Source of the DNA: Roseovarius gahaiensis
GTDB lineage: Bacteria; Pseudomonadota; Alphaproteobacteria; Rhodobacterales; Rhodobacteraceae
DNA: 64,000 nt
Assembly: GCF_011601345.1 (NCBI RefSeq)
Contig: NZ_JAAORB010000006.1
Location: forward strand, 51,630 to 115,629
Direction of reading: 5' to 3'
How positions within the stretch are numbered: the stretch's first letter is position 1; each line of letters starts with the position of its first letter. Below the pieces are notes generated by a model. It searched no databases. It saw only the letters and a program-made list of their open reading frames with translations, and was not told the DNA's origin. Both the position numbers and the translations under genes were made by a program. Shown here in pieces: positions 1 through 8,234 of the stretch.

Positions 1-158
1 AGCCCCGCGGCATGCCATGTGGTGCCGGAGGTGAGTTGTTTTCGTTCCAGCAGCACGACATCGTGCCAGCCCAGTTTGGTGAGGTGATAAGCGACAGAGC
101 ATCCGATGACGCCGCCGCCGATGATGACGACGCGGGCATGCGTGGGTAGGGTGGTCAT
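1..158 (-). CDS. FAD-dependent oxidoreductase, DMGDH/sarcosine dehydrogenase-like (partial)
   Basis: Only the first ~52 codons lie in the window; the gene continues past the left edge. The N-terminus has a Rossmann FAD-binding motif [10 protein letters not shown] and then a [10 protein letters not shown] segment. The 820-aa protein at 1170-3632 has the matching segment TAGSTWHAAG, so the two look like paralogues. In mammalian dimethylglycine dehydrogenase the His of this segment carries the covalent flavin (family knowledge). It is the last visible gene of a minus-strand series with the homocysteine methyltransferase and the larger paralogue, and probably oxidatively demethylates an N-methylated amino acid. 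Whether it also has a GcvT half cannot be seen. Confidence 0.8.
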   Translation of the reverse strand, partial: MTTLPTHARVVIIGGGVIGCSVAYHLTKLGWHDVVLLERKQLTSGTTWHAAG

Positions 159-215
159 AAGCGGGCCTTGTGGTGCGAGTGACGGTTGGGATCGAACGCG
201 GATGCGTCCGACCGG

Positions 216-266
216 CTGGGGGGCGCTGCCCCCCAGACCCCCCGGGATATTTTGAAACAGAAGAAG
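216..266. repeat. Intergenic repeat, type A, copy 1 (hairpin plus CCCGGGATATTT core)
   Basis: A perfect 9-bp inverted repeat (216-224 with 228-236) is followed by CCCGGGATATTTTG and ACAGAAGAAG. The same arrangement recurs at 25744-25793 and 55256-55303. Read from the methyltransferase gene that ends at 274, the order is CTTCTTCTGT, A-rich stretch, CCCGGG, GC hairpin, which suggests a 3'-end or terminator-like role (inference). Confidence 0.75.
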
Positions 267-273
267 GCAGGGG

Positions 274-1173
274 TCATGTGATGGTGTGTCCGGCGGCGCG
301 CAGGTGGTGGGCCAGGTCTGCGATGTGATCTGGGCCGACTTCACAGCAGCCGCCGACGATGGTGGCGCCTCGGGCTACCCAGCCCATGGCAAAATCGGCG
401 TAGGCTGTGGGGGACAGATCGGCGCGGGCCGCGAGCGCATCGACGGTGGGGGCGTCTTGCAGGAAGCCTTCGGTGATTGCCGTGAAGCCATTGGCATACG
501 CCCCGAATGGCCGCCCGAAGGGTTTCAGGATGTCAAGCGCGGCGGCCACGGCTTCGGGGCGGGAACAATTGATCAACACGGCCTCGGGCTGGAAGCGATC
601 AAGCAGGGGGGCGATTTGGGCCAAAGCCTCGCCCGAGCGCAGGCGCGTGCCTTTATCGTCCTGCACGGTGAGCGCCAGCCAGATCGGTAGATTTGCGGCG
701 CTGGCCGCGCGTAGCGCGCCTTCGGCCTGATCGACCGACGCCATGGTTTCCAAAAGCAACAGGTCGACACCATTTTCCTTGAGCAATTGCACAGGCTGGG
801 CGTAAAGCTGTTCGGCCTTGTCCGGCGGTGGGCAGATGTCGGGGCGGTAGGATTGCACCAGTGGTCCGAGCGCCCCGGCGACGCGTCCGTATCCGCGGGC
901 ATCGCGGGCGGCCTTTGCGGTGGATACGGCCTTGGCCATCAACTTGGCCATTTGGCCCTGAAGCCCGGCGCGTTGCAGGCGGTCTTGCAGAACCGCATAG
1001 CTGTTGGTTGTGGCCACGGTTGCCCCGGCCTGAAAATAGGCGTTGTGCACCTGTTGCAGCAGGTCAGGGTGGTCGATCATGGCTTGGGTGGACCACAACG
1101 GCGTTGGCGCGTCGCCTGCACGGGTGACCAGTTCCTGGCCGATGGCCCCGTCAAGCAAGGTGATATCTGTCAT
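274..1173 (-). CDS. Homocysteine S-methyltransferase family protein
   Basis: A 299-aa single-domain protein, close in length to MmuM-type enzymes. It starts with the family signature [10 protein letters not shown] and holds the zinc-binding cysteines expected for this fold: Cys203 in INCS and the pair Cys276-Cys277 in GGCCEVGP. Zinc activates homocysteine thiolate, which accepts a methyl group from a donor such as betaine or S-methylmethionine to form methionine; the donor cannot be read from sequence. Its ATG overlaps the stop of the upstream FAD-GcvT gene by 4 bases (ATGA), so the two are probably translationally coupled. The context of dimethylglycine-type dehydrogenases favours betaine or a related methylated amine as donor, which is inference. 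Confidence 0.85.
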   Translation of the reverse strand: MTDITLLDGAIGQELVTRAGDAPTPLWSTQAMIDHPDLLQQVHNAYFQAGATVATTNSYAVLQDRLQRAGLQGQMAKLMAKAVSTAKAARDARGYGRVAGALGPLVQSYRPDICPPPDKAEQLYAQPVQLLKENGVDLLLLETMASVDQAEGALRAASAANLPIWLALTVQDDKGTRLRSGEALAQIAPLLDRFQPEAVLINCSRPEAVAAALDILKPFGRPFGAYANGFTAITEGFLQDAPTVDALAARADLSPTAYADFAMGWVARGATIVGGCCEVGPDHIADLAHHLRAAGHTIT

Positions 1174-3632
1174 GCGCGTAATCTTTCATTGTTAGGATCC
1201 CACAGCGGGCCATCGGGTTGCACGGTCGCGCGGTGGTGTTGCCCGTAGATTTCGATCTCAAGCACCGTGCCGGGCGTCGCCAGATCAGCCCGGACCATAC
1301 CAAGGGCGACGGAGGCCCCGATGCGGTAGCCCCATGCGCCAGAAGTGGTTTCGCCGACGATTTGGCCCTCATGCCACAGGTTTGACATATGGGGCGCGTC
1401 GGCCTCGCCCGCGTCGACAATCAGCGATACGAAGCGTATGGTCGGGCCTGCCTTTTTCTCGGCCAGAAGGGCCTGTTTGCCGGGGAAGTCCTGTGGTTTC
1501 TCAAGGTTTACGAAGCGGTCCAGCCCGGCCTCAAACATGGTGTAGTCGGTGGACAGGTCGCCCTTCCACGCGCGATAGGCCTTTTCGATGCGCAAGGCAT
1601 TCAGGGCATGCATGCCAAAGGGTTTTAGCCCGTGCTTTTGGCCCGCGTTCCATACGGCGTCGAATACTTGGGCCGTGTCGGTGGTTTTCGTGTGTATCTC
1701 CCATCCAAGCTCGCCCGCGAAGGACACCCGGACGAGCAGTGCCTGACAGCCCGCGATCTGTGTGGTCTGATGGGTCAGCCATGGCAGGTGGAGGTCAGCA
1801 TCGCATATGCCACCAAGCACCGCGCGTGATTTGGGGCCCGCCAGAATTTGCGTTGAATAGTCGGCGGTGCAATCGGCAAGCGCAACGCCTTCGACCCCTT
1901 GCAAGGCGTTCGATAGCAGTTCGAAATCATGCCACTGGGCTGCGGCGGCGGTGATCAGGGTCATCTGATCTTCGCTGTGCCGGATCACCGACATTTCTGT
2001 CAGAAGCCGACCACGCGGATCAGCGAAATAGATCAGTCCGATGCGGCCGACCCGTGGAACCGCGCCGGTGATTTGGCCTGTCAGCCAGTCGGCGGCGTTT
2101 GGCCCTTCGAGCGTGAAACGTGAAAACCCCGGCAGATCGAGAATGCCGCAGGCGTCGCGCACGGCCTCGCATTCTTGGCGAATGCGGGCCTGCCACGGGC
2201 CGGTGCGCGCCCATGTCTGAGTGGCCTGTTCCGAGGTGTCATCGCCGGGGTGGGCAAACCAGTTGGCCCGTTCCCAGCCGTTATAGGCCCCCATGACGCC
2301 GCCCATGTCCTTGATCCGGTCATGCACGGGGCTGAGTTTCTTGCCACGTCCGGCAGGCCATTCATGCCATGGGAAATGCATGGCGTATTCATGGCCATAA
2401 ACTTCCATGCCCTTGGCGATGCAATAATCGCGGTCGGTGTAATCGGTGTAGCGGCGCGGGTCGGTTGCCCACATATCCCACTCCGGCGCGCCTTGAGTTA
2501 GCCATTCGGCAAGCACTTTGCCCGCGCCGCCGCCTTGCGCGATCCCGAAGGTAAACACGCAAGCCTCAAACGCGTTGGGCACGCCGGGTATGGGGCCCAG
2601 CAGGGGCATTCCGTCGGGGGCATAGGGGATCGGGCCGTTGATCACCTTGTTGATCCCGGCGCTGCCCAAGAGCGGCACACGGGCCATCGCATCTTCGACA
2701 TGCCAGTCCAGCCTGTCCAGATCGTCTGGATACAGCTGAAAGCTGAAATCATCGGGCATCGGGTCGTCGGGCTGCACCCAATGGGCGCGACAATTGCGTT
2801 CATAGGGACCAAGGTTGAGCCCGTGTTTTTCCTGCCGCAGGTAATACGAGCTGTCGACATCGCGCAGCAGTGGCAGCTTGTGCCCTGTGTCTTTGGTCCA
2901 GGCTTCGATCTCGGGGATTTCGTCGGTTAAAAGATATTGGTGGCTCATCACCATCATCGGCACGGTGCGCCCGCCGAAGGGTTTGAACCATTCGCCCACG
3001 CGTTGGGCATAATAGCCCGCGGCATTGACCACGTAATCGCAGCGGATGTCGCCCTTGTCGGTGTGACCGATCCATTCGCCGTCCTGGCGGTCGACCCCTG
3101 TAGCAGGGCAGAACCGCAGGATGGTTGCGCCCATATCGCGGGCCCCCTTGGCCAGCGCCTGCGTAACTTGCGAAGGGTCGATATCGCCATCGTTGGGATC
3201 GTAAAGACCGCCCTGCAAATCATGGGTTTCGACAAATGGATAGCGGGCCTTGATGTCGTCGAGAGACAGGATTTCAAGATCCATACCCTGATGACGGCCC
3301 ATGCTGCAGGCGCGTTCAAATTCCTGCATCCGCTCGCGCGAATGGGCCAGCCGGATCGAGCCTGTCTGGTGGTAGTTCATCGGGTAATCAACCTCGGCAC
3401 CGAGGCGGGCATACAGCTCGGTCGAGTAGCGCTGCATGTTCATCACCGCCCACGAGGTCGAAAACGTGGGCACGTTGCCGGCGGCGTGCCATGTCGACCC
3501 GGCGGTCAGCTCGTTTTTTTCCAGCAGGACGCAATCGCGCCACCCGGCCTTGGCCAGATGATAGAGACAAGAGGCCCCGACAGCGCCCCCTCCGATGATG
3601 ACCACGCGAGCGGTGGATGGAAATTTGGCCAT
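1170..3632 (-). CDS. FAD-dependent oxidoreductase with GcvT domain (dimethylglycine/sarcosine dehydrogenase-like)
   Basis: An 820-aa protein. Residues ~8-380 form a DAO-type FAD domain with GGGAVG at 14-19 and TAGSTWHAAG at 43-52, where His49 aligns with the flavin-linked His of mammalian DMGDH. The C-terminal half (~430-815) is a GcvT/aminomethyltransferase region that passes the released one-carbon unit to tetrahydrofolate. The likely reaction is oxidative demethylation of dimethylglycine, sarcosine or a similar N-methyl amine. The frame stays open upstream of 3632, but family alignment starts at MAKFPSTARV, so that ATG is chosen. It is coupled to the homocysteine methyltransferase by a 4-base overlap and sits downstream of the LysE-type exporter. 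Confidence 0.85.
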   Translation of the reverse strand: MAKFPSTARVVIIGGGAVGASCLYHLAKAGWRDCVLLEKNELTAGSTWHAAGNVPTFSTSWAVMNMQRYSTELYARLGAEVDYPMNYHQTGSIRLAHSRERMQEFERACSMGRHQGMDLEILSLDDIKARYPFVETHDLQGGLYDPNDGDIDPSQVTQALAKGARDMGATILRFCPATGVDRQDGEWIGHTDKGDIRCDYVVNAAGYYAQRVGEWFKPFGGRTVPMMVMSHQYLLTDEIPEIEAWTKDTGHKLPLLRDVDSSYYLRQEKHGLNLGPYERNCRAHWVQPDDPMPDDFSFQLYPDDLDRLDWHVEDAMARVPLLGSAGINKVINGPIPYAPDGMPLLGPIPGVPNAFEACVFTFGIAQGGGAGKVLAEWLTQGAPEWDMWATDPRRYTDYTDRDYCIAKGMEVYGHEYAMHFPWHEWPAGRGKKLSPVHDRIKDMGGVMGAYNGWERANWFAHPGDDTSEQATQTWARTGPWQARIRQECEAVRDACGILDLPGFSRFTLEGPNAADWLTGQITGAVPRVGRIGLIYFADPRGRLLTEMSVIRHSEDQMTLITAAAAQWHDFELLSNALQGVEGVALADCTADYSTQILAGPKSRAVLGGICDADLHLPWLTHQTTQIAGCQALLVRVSFAGELGWEIHTKTTDTAQVFDAVWNAGQKHGLKPFGMHALNALRIEKAYRAWKGDLSTDYTMFEAGLDRFVNLEKPQDFPGKQALLAEKKAGPTIRFVSLIVDAGEADAPHMSNLWHEGQIVGETTSGAWGYRIGASVALGMVRADLATPGTVLEIEIYGQHHRATVQPDGPLWDPNNERLRA

Positions 3633-3766
3633 GATGCCCTCCGTCAATGGTTGTGTCGCGGTGTGGTCGGAGTGCCGTGGTCGGTCATCCGCCATGGGCT
3701 GAAGATGGTTTGTCTGGGGGTGTTCAGGCCGGTGCAGGCCGACGCCGATAACTGGCCGCGCATGTG

Positions 3767-4393
3767 TCAGGCCTTTCCTGTCGGGGTGGCGGTTGTGCCA
3801 AGGATCAAACCGTAGACGATAAAACAGGCGGCCATGGCGCGGCGCAGCCAAATGTTGAACACAGCGCCAAGTGCTGCGCGCCCCAGCCCTGCGCCAAGGG
3901 CGGTAAACCCTGTGTAGCTGAGCGCGGTAATCGTCAGCGCGGTTGGAAAGATAACCCACATCTGGGTCCAGATCGGCACGTCGGGTTGAACGAATTGGCT
4001 GAAGGCCGCCAGATAGCCTGCGACGCTTTTGGGGTTGATCGTGGCAATTGCAAAAGCGCGCCAATAGATCGAGCCGGGCAGGCCGGGCTTGTCGGCCCGA
4101 ACGGGCCGCCGCGCCATGATCCATCCGCGCAGGCCCAGCCAGATCAGAACGCCCGCCCCGATCAGTTTTGCAGCAGTAAATGCCATCGGCGAGGCTGCGA
4201 TCAGTGCGGTAATCCCCGCCGCGGATAAGGTCAGGAACAAGGTGGCTTGGGTCAGGATCGCCGCAACGCCCCATAGTCCACTCCGGAATCCGTGGGTCAT
4301 GCCGGTGCGGATGCAGTTGAGATGATTTGGCCCCGGTGTGGTGACGAACACCACCCAGAACAGTGCGAATATGATCCATGCGTCCCAGCTCAT
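3767..4393 (-). CDS. LysE/RhtB family amino-acid exporter
   Basis: A 208-aa inner-membrane protein, the usual size for LysE/RhtB translocators, with about six hydrophobic segments. The N-terminal TTPGPNHL matches the family hallmark around the conserved Pro-Gly-Pro, and an IGAGVLIWLG segment follows near the middle. Such proteins export amino acids or small derivatives by exchange with protons. It lies 10 bases downstream of the XRE-cupin regulator and upstream of the demethylating dehydrogenase, so its substrate may be an amino acid made in the pathway, such as glycine or methionine. Substrate is inference; family membership is well supported. Confidence 0.85.
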   Translation of the reverse strand: MSWDAWIIFALFWVVFVTTPGPNHLNCIRTGMTHGFRSGLWGVAAILTQATLFLTLSAAGITALIAASPMAFTAAKLIGAGVLIWLGLRGWIMARRPVRADKPGLPGSIYWRAFAIATINPKSVAGYLAAFSQFVQPDVPIWTQMWVIFPTALTITALSYTGFTALGAGLGRAALGAVFNIWLRRAMAACFIVYGLILGTTATPTGKA

Positions 4394-4403
4394 GGTGCTT
4401 TCC

Positions 4404-4976
4404 TTAATACACTGGCGGGGCGATCACCCAGATCGCCACGGCGGGCTGATCATAGGGGTTGATCCATTCGAAGGGTTCGGACCGGATGCGGAAACTGTCG
4501 CCGGGATGCAGGGTGAACGTGTGGCCATCAATGATCAGGTCAAGCTTGCCCGCGATAAGATAGCCCACTTCCTGCGTCGGGCGGGTGACGACCTCACCGA
4601 TCCGACTGTGGGCTTCAAACGTGCAATGGACCATTTCAAAGTCATCGGTCAGATCGGGCGACAGGAGCTCTTCAATCAGGCCCGCCGCGCCCGAGCCGAT
4701 CTTTCGCCGTGCGCCGTGCCGCACGACACGCCCGACTTCGGTGGCCGGGCCACTGGCTTGGCCGAACAAAAGCGAGACATGCACGTCCAGCACGGCGGCC
4801 ATATGGCGCAAATCGGTGATTGACGGCTCAGACAGATCACGCTCGACCTGACTGAGCCAACCGACAGACCGATCAAGCTGCGCGGCCATGTCATGCAGGG
4901 TCAGCCCGCGTGACTTGCGCAAGGCGCGCAGGTCGGCCCCAAGCGTGTGCGGGCGGGCGATGTCCGACTGTTGCAT
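4404..4976 (-). CDS. XRE-family transcriptional regulator with cupin sensor domain
   Basis: A 190-aa protein with an N-terminal helix-turn-helix (about residues 11-65: LRALRKSRGLTLHDMA, then SVGWLSQVERDLSEPS) and a C-terminal cupin barrel (about 115-185, with HPGDSFRIRSEPFEW). Regulators of this build usually bind a small metabolite in the cupin and control a neighbouring catabolic operon. It is the first gene of the minus-strand methylamine-type operon, so local control is likely. Two direct copies of TTCCGTGAAA at 4985-4994 and 5024-5033, directly upstream of its start, are candidate operators. Confidence 0.88.
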   Translation of the reverse strand: MQQSDIARPHTLGADLRALRKSRGLTLHDMAAQLDRSVGWLSQVERDLSEPSITDLRHMAAVLDVHVSLLFGQASGPATEVGRVVRHGARRKIGSGAAGLIEELLSPDLTDDFEMVHCTFEAHSRIGEVVTRPTQEVGYLIAGKLDLIIDGHTFTLHPGDSFRIRSEPFEWINPYDQPAVAIWVIAPPVY

Positions 4977-4984
4977 GACATGGG

Positions 4985-5033
4985 TTCCGTGAAATTTGGA
5001 TCAATAATTTCATGCTGGGGCGATTCCGTGAAA
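4985..5033. promoter_or_regulatory. Candidate operator: two direct TTCCGTGAAA repeats upstream of the XRE-cupin gene
   Basis: TTCCGTGAAA occurs at 4985-4994 and again at 5024-5033, start-to-start 39 bp, in an AT-rich stretch just before the regulator's start codon (4976, minus strand). Two exact 10-mers so close upstream of an autoregulator candidate suggest binding sites for that regulator. Function is inferred from position only. Confidence 0.5.
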
Positions 5034-5081
5034 AAATCAAACAAAATTTCAGCCGTCTGTGCCGCGGCTCGCCTGCAGCGT

Positions 5082-5537
5082 TCAGAGTTGGCCAAACACC
5101 GAGCGCAGGATCAGGGCCAGCTGCTCTGCATCATGGCTGTCAAATGCGGCGGGCTGATCGCTGTCTATATCCAGCACACCGATCAAATTGCCGGAACCGT
5201 CCCAGATCGGCAGCACGACCTCGGAGCGGGTTGAACTTGAACAGGCGATATGGCCTGCGAATGCCTCGACATCATCCACGATCTGCACTTGACCGCTACG
5301 TGCCGCAGCGCCGCAAACACCGCGATCAAACGGGATAACAAGACAGCCATGCCCACCCTGATAGGGGCCGATTTTCAAAAGGCCGGGTGCCGTGACCCGA
5401 TAACACCCGGTCCAGTCGAACCGATCATCGGCGTGGTGCAATTCGCAAACTACCGTGGCCATCAGGGCGATGGGATCGGTTTCGCCTTCGGTCAGGGCGG
5501 CGATGGTTTTGGCGGTGGTGTCATACTCAATGCGCAT
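5082..5537 (-). CDS. GAF-domain free methionine-(R)-sulfoxide reductase-like protein
   Basis: A 151-aa single GAF domain. It has the cysteine layout of the fRMsr family: a Cys in HGCLVIPFDRGVCG followed about ten residues later by the GVCG Cys, and a third Cys in ACSSSTRSEVVLPIWD. In the family, three such cysteines reduce free methionine-R-sulfoxide through sulfenic-acid and disulfide steps. The C-terminus GVLDIDSDQPAAFD is also typical. The frame is open to 5597, but the ATG at 5537 starts the domain at its normal place. It is divergent from the RluA-type gene and cytosolic by composition. Confidence 0.85.
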   Translation of the reverse strand: MRIEYDTTAKTIAALTEGETDPIALMATVVCELHHADDRFDWTGCYRVTAPGLLKIGPYQGGHGCLVIPFDRGVCGAAARSGQVQIVDDVEAFAGHIACSSSTRSEVVLPIWDGSGNLIGVLDIDSDQPAAFDSHDAEQLALILRSVFGQL

Positions 5538-5614
5538 GGCCTGTGTTTGCCACAGAGCGACACCGCCGACCAGCCCAGTGGCGCGCCGCGCCCGCATGGT
5601 GTAGAGCGCCGCGC

Positions 5615-6262
5615 ATGGATAGCGTTTACACCCCGCCGCAAGACCCTTTGGAGGTTCTGCACGAAGATCACGAGATTATCGTGGTGAACAAACCTGCCGG
5701 ATTGCTGAGTGTGCCGGGCAAGGGCGCGCATCTGGCCGATTGCCTTTTGCGCCGGGTGCAGGAGGCATTTCCCACGGCGCTTTTGGTGCATCGTCTGGAT
5801 CGCGATACGTCGGGCGTGATGATCTTTGCGCAGACCCCGCATGCGCAGCGCCATCTGGGCTTGCAATTTGAAAAGCGCCAGACCAAGAAGACCTATGTGG
5901 CGCGGGTCTGGGGCCGGTTGGAGCCGAAGACAGGCACGGTGGATTTGCCGCTGATCGTGGATTGGCCGAACCGCCCGCGGCAAATGGTGTGCCACGACAC
6001 CGGTAAACAAGCTGTCACCGATTGGCGGGTGTTGCGGTATGGTGACACTGAAACCCGCGTACGGCTGAGCCCCAAAACCGGCCGCAGCCATCAGTTGCGG
6101 GTGCATATGCTGGCGTTGGGGCATCCCATTCTGGGGGATCCATTTTATGCCGAGGGTGCGGCGGCGGCCTATCCTCGGTTGATGTTGCATTCGGAAGAAT
6201 TGCGCCTGCGTCACCCCGATGGCGGCGCGGGTCAGCGGTTTCGCGCCAAGGTGCCGTTTTAA
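5615..6262 (+). CDS. rluA: RluA-family pseudouridine synthase
   Basis: A 215-aa protein, close to the 219 residues of E. coli RluA and lacking an S4 domain. The catalytic motif HRLDRDTSG places the nucleophilic Asp at residue 62; downstream KTGRSHQLRVHM and GHPILGDPFYA are the other family landmarks. It isomerises specific uridines in 23S rRNA and/or tRNA; the exact target (RluA-like 746/32) is inferred from size. ATG 5615 is preferred over the upstream in-frame ATG at 5543, because the extra residues are not conserved-looking and the first 25 codons overlap the divergent gene's promoter. Confidence 0.85.
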   Translation: MDSVYTPPQDPLEVLHEDHEIIVVNKPAGLLSVPGKGAHLADCLLRRVQEAFPTALLVHRLDRDTSGVMIFAQTPHAQRHLGLQFEKRQTKKTYVARVWGRLEPKTGTVDLPLIVDWPNRPRQMVCHDTGKQAVTDWRVLRYGDTETRVRLSPKTGRSHQLRVHMLALGHPILGDPFYAEGAAAAYPRLMLHSEELRLRHPDGGAGQRFRAKVPF

Positions 6263-6357
6263 TCCTTTGGTGGCGATCCCGCGCGGGCCCGCCCAAAAGG
6301 ATGCGCCTGCGCGGGTGCGGTACTGTGCCGTCGCGTGGACGGTGATGTGGCGCCGTT

Positions 6358-6378
6358 GAGTATTTTTGGAACAATGAA
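6358..6378. repeat. Intergenic repeat, type B, copy 1
   Basis: The sequence GAGTATTTTTGGAACAATGA followed by A-rich bases lies between the convergent RluA-type and kinase-like genes. An identical run occurs at 23477-23497, and a near copy in inverse orientation at 55423-55445. Seen from the kinase-like gene (stop at 6391) it reads TTCATTGTTCC then AAAAATACTC just past the stop codon. Confidence 0.75.
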
Positions 6379-6390
6379 AAGCAGGGCTGT

Positions 6391-7437
6391 TCAGGCCCGC
6401 AGAACCCGGTCTGTGAGGTTGAGGCGATTGGCGATGATCGGCGCCAGCGCCGTGGCCAGATCGGGGTTGTCGGCTTGTAATTGGTTCAGTTCATCCAGCC
6501 GGTTGGTGGCGACCAGTTGCAGCGCATCCAGACGCGGGGCACCATCGGGGCCGCGGGGCAGGGCGGTGACGGGTTGGATCAGATCCGGGCCGTTGTCAGG
6601 TGTCAGTGTGGCGAGATCGGCAGCGGACAGATCTGTTTGCACAAAAGCGTATAACCCAACCCCCTTGGCGGGCCGGGCATAGGTGCATAATGCAATATCG
6701 CTGACCTGAGGGTGTCCAAGCAGCGCGGCGCGCAGGGCGGGGCCATCGCGTTCGATCCGGTCTTCGGTGCCTTCGCCATCGGACCAATTCATCAGGCGGC
6801 GGGTGATGAAATTGTAAAGACGTTTGCCGGTGGCCATCCAGATGCGGGCTGGCAGGGCCTTGTGGGTCAGCATCCGGTGTTCGGACGGTGTAAGCAGGTG
6901 CGGGGCATAGGCGCGTTTCTGTTTCAGCAGGTGGCGCAGGTCTTCGCGGGCCATGATGCGGAACAGTTTGCCTTGGCGGCGGTGCACGCTGGCCAGTTGG
7001 AAATCAATCACGGCGGCGCGGCCCTCGGGGGTCATCAGCCAGTTTTGCGGTTTGGCGATGTCGTTATGGGTGACACCGGCGCGGCGCATGTCGCGCAGAA
7101 GGCGCTTGGCATCGCGATACCATACAGGATCTGTGGGTTTGGCCAATTGCAACGGTGTGCCCTTGGTCCAGCTGCGCAGCAGACCGGTTTTGTCGACACG
7201 CACCAGCACCGGGCAGCCTTCGATGCCTTGCACGGCGCGCAGAGCCTTGATTTCGCGGCGAGCGAGTGCCCATGCGATGGGCTTGGCATATGTCGGCACC
7301 GTATCGAGTTTGCGCAGCACCACCGGGAAATCCGCCACGCCCGCAAGCTGCCCTGAAATGGTTTCAGAGAAGATATCGCGCTTGTGCACGGTTTCGGGCT
7401 GAAATTCAGCCCTTGAGAGATCGGCCGGTGTTTGCAT
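6391..7437 (-). CDS. Kinase-like protein with a C-terminal acyl-CoA-synthetase-like tail
   Basis: A 348-aa cytosolic protein. Residues ~50-200 resemble RIO/lipopolysaccharide-kinase folds: a catalytic-loop-like GVTHNDIAKPQNWLM (His124-Asn125-Asp126) and a metal-binding-like AAVIDFQLAS (Asp145). Residues ~215-315 resemble the small C-terminal domain of AMP-binding acyl-CoA synthetases: GPALRAALLGHPQVSDIALC, KGVGLYAFV, then LPRGPDGAPRLDAL, where the usual catalytic Lys of the LPxTxSGK-like motif is not obvious. It may phosphorylate a glycolipid or protein; the tail may be a binding module. Downstream of the GT25/ALDH pair on the same strand. Function is uncertain. Confidence 0.6.
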   Translation of the reverse strand: MQTPADLSRAEFQPETVHKRDIFSETISGQLAGVADFPVVLRKLDTVPTYAKPIAWALARREIKALRAVQGIEGCPVLVRVDKTGLLRSWTKGTPLQLAKPTDPVWYRDAKRLLRDMRRAGVTHNDIAKPQNWLMTPEGRAAVIDFQLASVHRRQGKLFRIMAREDLRHLLKQKRAYAPHLLTPSEHRMLTHKALPARIWMATGKRLYNFITRRLMNWSDGEGTEDRIERDGPALRAALLGHPQVSDIALCTYARPAKGVGLYAFVQTDLSAADLATLTPDNGPDLIQPVTALPRGPDGAPRLDALQLVATNRLDELNQLQADNPDLATALAPIIANRLNLTDRVLRA

Positions 7438-7483
7438 CGCGCCACGTCTTAGTGGCTTTCGCCTGACGTGGAAAGAGGCGTGC

Positions 7484-8230
7484 TTAGCGGATCAGCCCGC
7501 CGGATGCGGGGGCTGTGCTGTTTTGCGAAAGGCGTGCCACGGCGCGCAGGTATTTGCGTTGCGCAAGGTCATAGCGAACGCGGGGCCACGCGCCGGATGG
7601 TTGGGGGATAGGGGAGCTATCTGGGCCATTGCCAAGGCCAGACGGGCAGATCGAGGCACAGCGCAGCCCGGTGTGCCAGTGGCTGTGCAGAAAGGTTTCC
7701 ATGGGCCGGTCGATCCGATCGGAGAGGGCCAGCAGGTGGCGGGCGGCCTCCTGCGTGATCAGCAGGGCGGGCGCGCGCCCTTGGGTTTGTTGCGGGATCG
7801 TCAGCGTGGCCGCGCCAAGCGTGTCGATCAAGACCGCAGGGCCGGGGGCGGGATCGCTGCGCAATTCGATCAGGGTGAGGGCGGGCAGGTGTTCCAGCGC
7901 AAGGTCAAGGGCGTCGTCGAACGGGTCTGGCGCGATCGGTCCGGGGCAGTCGAGGATCAGTGCGGCGTTAAACCCACCGCGTTGCAGTTCGGCCCAGATT
8001 TGCCTGTGGGTCAGGAAATGGGCGATTTCGCCGGTGGACAGCGACAAGGGATAGGCCGGGTCAAAGAGCTGTGCACCGACCGTGTCGGCCAGATCGGAGG
8101 AAGAGAGGGCCGCGCCTTCGACCAATGGCCACAATTCGCCCTCGACCCCGCAGGCATCAAGGGCAGTGCGCGCTCGCGCCCGTGCCGCCCCGTTACGTTC
8201 GGGGTGCAGGGCGAAGGCGCGCAACTGCAT
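7484..8230 (-). CDS. Glycosyltransferase family 25 (LPS biosynthesis-like)
   Basis: A 248-aa protein whose N-terminal part follows GT25 enzymes: an opening LRAFALHPERN segment, then YPLSLSTGEIAHFLTHRQIW, the counterpart of the conserved LSxGExGCxLSH motif. An acidic LILDCPGPIAPDPFDD segment stands where GT25 proteins have an EDD-like motif, but is degenerate. Such enzymes add sugars to lipooligosaccharide on the cytoplasmic side. It starts 5 bases after the ALDH stop; the in-frame ATG at 8275 would overlap that gene by 41 bases, so 8230 is preferred. The kinase-like gene follows downstream on the same strand. Confidence 0.7.
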   Translation of the reverse strand: MQLRAFALHPERNGAARARARTALDACGVEGELWPLVEGAALSSSDLADTVGAQLFDPAYPLSLSTGEIAHFLTHRQIWAELQRGGFNAALILDCPGPIAPDPFDDALDLALEHLPALTLIELRSDPAPGPAVLIDTLGAATLTIPQQTQGRAPALLITQEAARHLLALSDRIDRPMETFLHSHWHTGLRCASICPSGLGNGPDSSPIPQPSGAWPRVRYDLAQRKYLRAVARLSQNSTAPASGGLIR

Positions 8231-8234
8231 CGTC

